DNA of 8,526 nucleotides from JACPDD01 sp040900105 (lineage in GTDB: Bacteria > Patescibacteriota > Microgenomatia > Levybacterales > UBA12049): assembly GCA_040900105.1 (NCBI GenBank), contig JBBDZP010000005.1:1-8526 (forward strand), written 5' to 3'. Shown piece by piece: positions 6,639 to 8,526 of this stretch. The position numbers and the translations under genes were made by a program. The notes beneath the pieces were generated by a model. It was given only the letters and a program-made list of their open reading frames with translations. It did not search any database and was not told the origin of the DNA. Numbering within the stretch: the stretch's first letter is position 1; the number at the start of each line of letters is the position of its first letter.

Positions 6639-6655
6639 AAAGAATGTCCTATAAT
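6627..6655 (+). promoter_or_regulatory. Putative promoter of the ftsB/divIC-like gene
   Basis: TATAAT (6650-6655, perfect) is preceded after 17 nt by TTGTCG (6627-6632, 4 of 6), which comes from the repeat word. The start near 6662 gives a leader of about 38 nt without a clear Shine-Dalgarno site. Confidence 0.5.
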
Positions 6656-6699
6656 ATCAAGAATGAGGCTATTAGTCAAGAAGCAATAAAAAATGAGCT

Positions 6700-7041
6700 A
6701 TGAAGAAGATTTTATTTGCGGTTCTCACTTTAAGCTTAATTTTAATAACTGTTGGCCTCAGTCGTTCCATTTATGACCTCTGGAAAAAGCAGGATTTGGT
6801 TATTTCTTACCAAAAACAGCTTTCAAAACAGAAAGCAGAGAATCAGATGCTAAAAAATAAACTTTCTACCACAGATAACCCCAAGTTTTTGGAGGAACAG
6901 GCACGGGACAATCTGTTTATGGTAAAACCAGGGGAGCAGGATATAATTATTTCAAAAGAGCTTCTTATGGGAAGCGTCTCCGCCCAGCCTATAGAAGAAG
7001 AAATCGTTACCTGGAAAAAGTGGTGGAACCTCCTGTTTTAG
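6700..7041 (+). CDS. Septum formation initiator family protein (FtsB/DivIC-like)
   Basis: The 113-aa protein has the family layout: a very short cytoplasmic N-terminus (MKK), one membrane helix (residues about 4-20), a coiled coil (about 28-56, with QKQLSKQKAENQMLKNKL), then the conserved segment after the coil, NPKFLEEQARDNLFMVKPGE (about 60-79). FtsB/DivIC pairs with FtsL and FtsQ/DivIB and helps activate septal wall synthesis. The tail after residue 90 (acidic, then WKKWW) is not something I can assign. The start at 6700 is forced by an in-frame TGA just upstream. The stop is 4 nt from the 3' end of the convergent tRNA gene, so transcripts from the two strands must overlap or end inside each other's gene. 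Confidence 0.88.
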   Translation: MKKILFAVLTLSLILITVGLSRSIYDLWKKQDLVISYQKQLSKQKAENQMLKNKLSTTDNPKFLEEQARDNLFMVKPGEQDIIISKELLMGSVSAQPIEEEIVTWKKWWNLLF

Positions 7042-7045
7042 TATG

Positions 7046-7307
7046 TTGCGGGGCTAGGAGTTGAACCCAGCCTACAAGATTATGCATCTGTTTGCTCTGA
7101 TTACTCAGAGTGTCGGACTCTATCTTCATCCTTTAAAAGGATGCTCAGCGTTTGGTCTCTACGGGTTTCCGCCGGGTGGCGGATCTTCCCTCGGCATTGT
7201 CCTTCATAAAGAATAGGAGTTCACCGATATAGCTGAGTACAATTTACTTATTACTAAATAAATGGCCCATTTTGTTAAGCCTCGTGTGCACCGTACACTA
7301 CCCCGCG
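7046..7307 (-). tRNA. tRNA-fMet(CAU)-like gene interrupted by a group I intron
   Basis: The 5' exon (7307-7278) starts CGCGGGG and ends at U33. The 3' exon (7084-7046) starts CATAA and ends with T-arm CTGGG/CCTAG, acceptor CCCCGCA and discriminator A. Joined, they give acceptor pairing with a C1-A72 mismatch, the hallmark of bacterial initiator tRNA, and an acceptor identical to that of E. coli tRNA-fMet as I remember it. The anticodon loop is CTCATAA and the anticodon stem CGAGG/TCTTG, with two G-U pairs. The spliced tRNA is only 69 nt: the D-loop is 5 nt (ACGGT) and the variable loop 4 nt, and CCA is not encoded. Two initiator traits are missing: the three G-C pairs in the anticodon stem and A11-U24 (here T11-A24). 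An unusual initiator is therefore the best reading; Ile2(CAU) or elongator Met is less likely because of C1-A72. Confidence 0.82.
7085..7277 (-). ncRNA. Group I self-splicing intron (193 nt) inside the CAU tRNA
   Basis: Read on the minus strand, the 5' exon GGCT (7281-7278) pairs with the internal guide GGCC (7267-7264) and places a U-G wobble at the splice site. The guide bases ATG (7270-7268) pair with the 3' exon CAT (7084-7082) as P10. P3 is CTCAGC/GCTGAG (7237-7232 with 7149-7144). CGGTGAA and ATGCCGAGGGAAG resemble the P4-P5 strands of tRNA introns such as that of Azoarcus. P6 is TCCGCC/GGCGGA with loop ACCC. P7 includes GTAGAGACC with AGAGTCC, P8 is CATCCTTT/AAAGGATG, and P9 is CTCTGA/TCAGAG capped by the GNRA loop GTAA. 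The last base is G (7085). It contains no ORF. The size and core fit subgroup IC3. Confidence 0.9.
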
Positions 7308-7316
7308 CGTAAAGTT

Positions 7317-7345
7317 ATCTTAACAAAAAACATCACGAAAGTCAA
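7317..7345 (-). promoter_or_regulatory. Promoter of the intron-containing tRNA gene
   Basis: On the minus strand, TTGACT (7345-7340, 5 of 6) is followed after 17 nt by TAAGAT (7322-7317, 4 of 6). The predicted start near 7310 is 3 nt before the tRNA 5' end at 7307. It is back to back with the 7382 promoter, and ACGATTATT occurs twice (7358-7366 and 7368-7376) between the two. Confidence 0.6.
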
Positions 7346-7381
7346 TAAATATGCACGACGATTATTAACGATTATTTCTTA

Positions 7382-7410
7382 TTGACAAAGAACATAAGCT
7401 CTAGCATAAT
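7382..7410 (+). promoter_or_regulatory. Strong sigma-70-like promoter for the HTH gene, predicted leaderless
   Basis: TTGACA (7382-7387, perfect) is followed after 17 nt by CATAAT (7405-7410, 5 of 6). The predicted +1 is 7416-7417, which is the A of the ATG start. It is the best-scoring promoter in the window and probably also drives tRNA-Met and murD downstream. Confidence 0.75.
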
Positions 7411-7420
7411 ATATTTATGC
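7404..7420. promoter_or_regulatory. Palindrome over the -10 and start codon (operator-like or dif-like)
   Basis: GCATAA and TTATGC form a perfect 6-bp inverted repeat around TATAT. It covers the -10, the predicted +1 and the ATG. The HTH protein encoded here could bind it to repress its own gene. The half-sites also resemble the inner arms of E. coli dif (GCATAA...TTATG), but with a 5-nt rather than a 6-nt centre. Confidence 0.45.
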
Positions 7421-8118
7421 GCTATTCAAAAGCAGTAAAACAACAAGTAAGAAGTCTCCGAAAGAAGGGATTAAGTCTAGGACAAATAAGCTTCCATATG
7501 AAAATACCGAAAACTACGGTAAGTTTATGGACTAAAAATGTTCCATTAACAAAAGAGCAGTCGCGTATCTTAAAAGATAAAACAAATAGAGCATTACAGC
7601 AGGGAAGAGTAAGAGCACAAAAAGTAAATACCGAACAAAGAATAAATAAAGAAAAGCAATTATTTGCTAAGGGAGAAAGTTTAACGAGTAAACTAACGCA
7701 AAATGAGCTTTTTGTTGTGGGAGTCGCGCTTTATTGGGGAGAAGGTTTTAAAAACAAACATGAACATCGTCTGGGATTTTGCAATTCTGATCCCCAGATG
7801 ATCACGTTCTATATTAGCTGGTTAGAGAAAGCTATTCATGTTAAGAAAGAAGATTTGGTTGCAAGGTTAACACTTAATATGTCCTATCAAGAAAAGGAAA
7901 AAAAAATTGAGAGCTATTGGTCGGATATAACAGAAATTCCCTTAAATCAATTTACAAGACCTTTTTATCAACATAGCCAATGGAAAAAGCAATATAAAAC
8001 AGATGAATATCATGGAGTGTTAAGAGTTCATGTTAAAAATAGCTTAGAATATCTATGGGAGATGAGAGGCTGGATTGCAGGCTTAAAGCATGCTAAAATA
8101 GGCAATGCGCCAGGGTAG
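7417..8118 (+). CDS. HTH protein with possible degenerate LAGLIDADG-like core
   Basis: The 233-aa protein begins with a basic homeodomain-like HTH (residues about 3-43: YSKAVKQQVRSLRKKGLS, then IPKTTVSLWTKN). A charged helix (45-85) links it to a core with FVVGVALYWGEGFK (99-112) and LGFCNSDPQMITFYISWLEK (119-138). A helix ending in G-x-G with an acidic residue, followed by a strand and then SDP..I..F..WL, resembles a single LAGLIDADG repeat, although the signature itself is degenerate. I have seen such proteins in CPR genomes only as hypothetical or HTH proteins. It could be a DNA-binding regulator or a homing-endonuclease relative; the divergent group I intron makes the second worth testing. 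The ATG lies at the predicted +1. The final codons GCG CCA GGG TAG overlap the tRNA-Met gene by 10 nt. Confidence 0.85.
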   Translation: MRYSKAVKQQVRSLRKKGLSLGQISFHMKIPKTTVSLWTKNVPLTKEQSRILKDKTNRALQQGRVRAQKVNTEQRINKEKQLFAKGESLTSKLTQNELFVVGVALYWGEGFKNKHEHRLGFCNSDPQMITFYISWLEKAIHVKKEDLVARLTLNMSYQEKEKKIESYWSDITEIPLNQFTRPFYQHSQWKKQYKTDEYHGVLRVHVKNSLEYLWEMRGWIAGLKHAKIGNAPG

Positions 8119-8181
8119 CTCAGTGGTTAGAGCACAGGATTCATATCCCTGCGGTCGTGGGTTCAACTCCCACCCCTGGTA
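8109..8181 (+). tRNA. tRNA-Met(CAU), probably elongator
   Basis: The 73-nt cloverleaf has acceptor GCCAGGG/CCCTGGT (G1-U72 wobble), D-arm GCTC/GAGC with loop AGTGGTTA, anticodon stem CAGGA/CCCTG with loop TTCATAT, variable loop CGGTC, and T-arm GTGGG/CCCAC with loop TTCAACT. The anticodon is CAT. Two oddities are an A31-C39 mismatch closing the anticodon stem and T at position 38. CCA is not encoded. Because a tRNA-Ile(UAU) is present, a lysidine-type Ile2(CAU) reading is less needed, which favours Met. The first 10 bases include the stop codon of the HTH gene. Confidence 0.88.
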
Positions 8182-8189
8182 CTTTTTAT

Positions 8190-8526
8190 ATGGGAGAGTT
8201 TAAAGGGAAGAAAATTGCAGTACTGGGTAGGGGCATAGAAGGAGAATCTTCGGCGGAATTTCTTAAGAAAAAAGGTGCTAGTGTTACCATTTTGGATGAA
8301 AAAGAGGATAAAGATTACTTAAATGATTTAAATCATTTTGATTTAATTGTCAGAAGTCCGGGTATCAAGCTTGATGCAGTTCAAAATTCAAAGTTCAAAA
8401 TTCAAAGTTCAAAAGTTACCTCGCAAACAAGAATATTTTTTGACCTTTGCCCGTGCCCAATTATCGGCGTAACCGGTACAAAAGGAAAGGGAACAACATC
8501 ATCTCTTATCTACGAAATGTTAAAAG
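8190..8526 (+). CDS. murD: UDP-N-acetylmuramoylalanine--D-glutamate ligase, 3'-truncated by window edge
   Basis: The first 112 residues are present; the family is usually about 440-480 aa. Residues 1-35 are the Rossmann-like UDP-binding domain (KIAVLGRGIEGESSAEFLKKKGASVTILD). LIVRSPGI (about 52-59) is the conserved SPGI loop, and IIGVTGTKGKGTTSSL (about 91-106) is the Mur ligase ATP-binding loop, with Lys in place of the usual Asn in GTNGK. The enzyme adds D-glutamate to UDP-MurNAc-L-Ala in the cytoplasm during peptidoglycan synthesis. The ATG at 8190 lies 8 nt after tRNA-Met, with no Shine-Dalgarno site and no separate promoter that I can see, so the mRNA is probably freed by tRNA processing. 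A heptamer repeat lies in the coding sequence just after the SPGI loop. Confidence 0.92.
   Translation, partial: MGEFKGKKIAVLGRGIEGESSAEFLKKKGASVTILDEKEDKDYLNDLNHFDLIVRSPGIKLDAVQNSKFKIQSSKVTSQTRIFFDLCPCPIIGVTGTKGKGTTSSLIYEMLK
8380..8414. repeat. Heptamer tandem repeat, five units, inside murD
   Basis: Five 7-nt units TTCAAA(A/G) alternate A, G, A, G, A across 8380-8414. They are translated as part of QNSKFKIQSSK, in the surface region between the SPGI loop and the next strand of the UDP-binding domain. It is the most regular of the heptamer tracts in the window. Confidence 0.9.

Noticed and set aside
6489..6689. A 66-codon open frame on the plus strand over the xer start and the divergent promoters
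   Set aside because: It runs antisense to xer and through the repeat and promoter elements, with no recognisable protein features.
7233..7260. Four possible heptamer steps (TANNNNG on the minus strand) in the P2 region of the intron
   Set aside because: Only three of seven positions agree and part of the tract is constrained by P3 pairing, so it is not convincing as a repeat.
7042..7416. CRISPR array, riboswitch or tmRNA in the gap
   Set aside because: There is no direct-repeat and spacer pattern and no tag-peptide frame; tRNA exons plus a group I core explain 7046-7307 and two promoters explain most of the rest.

Overview
The window looks like a piece of a small, AT-rich, gene-dense bacterial genome of the Candidate Phyla Radiation (Patescibacteria), most likely Microgenomates-like. 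The reasons are the VirD4/TraG-type ATPase with two unrecognised partners, the HTH protein with a GxALYWGEG motif, very short intergenic gaps, tRNAs without encoded CCA, a self-splicing intron in a tRNA, and few Shine-Dalgarno sites. TGA is used as a stop (after the 123-aa gene), so this is not a UGA-glycine lineage. The taxonomic call is from memory of protein families, not from a search.

Layout. Positions 2-457 hold the 3' part of a PduO-type cobalamin adenosyltransferase. It is followed by a probable three-gene set: a 365-aa protein with a Cys/His-rich tail (459-1556), a 123-aa Pro/Gln-rich protein (1622-1993) and a membrane-anchored DNA-translocation ATPase (1995-4364). A heptamer-repeat spacer leads to tRNA-Ile(UAU) (4443-4514), and a sugar O-methyltransferase-like gene starts 3 nt after it (4518-5702). 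Convergent to that is a Xer-type tyrosine recombinase (minus, 5723-6583), whose divergent promoter region carries a 21-nt repeat-like word. An FtsB/DivIC-type cell-division protein follows (6700-7041).

The 375-nt stretch 7042-7416 is not empty. On the minus strand it encodes a CAU tRNA with initiator features, split after U33 by a 193-nt group I intron whose P1, P3, P6, P8, P9 and P10 can be read directly. Divergent from it is an HTH protein with a possible degenerate LAGLIDADG core (7417-8118). Its stop codon lies inside tRNA-Met(CAU) (8109-8181), and murD begins 8 nt after that tRNA and runs off the window.

Three themes cut across the genes. First, several starts have almost no 5' leader: 1622 and 7417 sit at or next to the predicted +1 of good sigma-70-like promoters, and 4518 and 8190 lie 3 and 8 nt behind a tRNA 3' end. 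This suggests leaderless translation and tRNA-punctuated mRNAs. Second, degenerate 7-nt tandem repeats occur at four places, two of them inside pduO and one inside murD. Third, the decoding set is unusual: a real tRNA-Ile(UAU) beside a Met(CAU) tRNA and an intron-split initiator-like tRNA.
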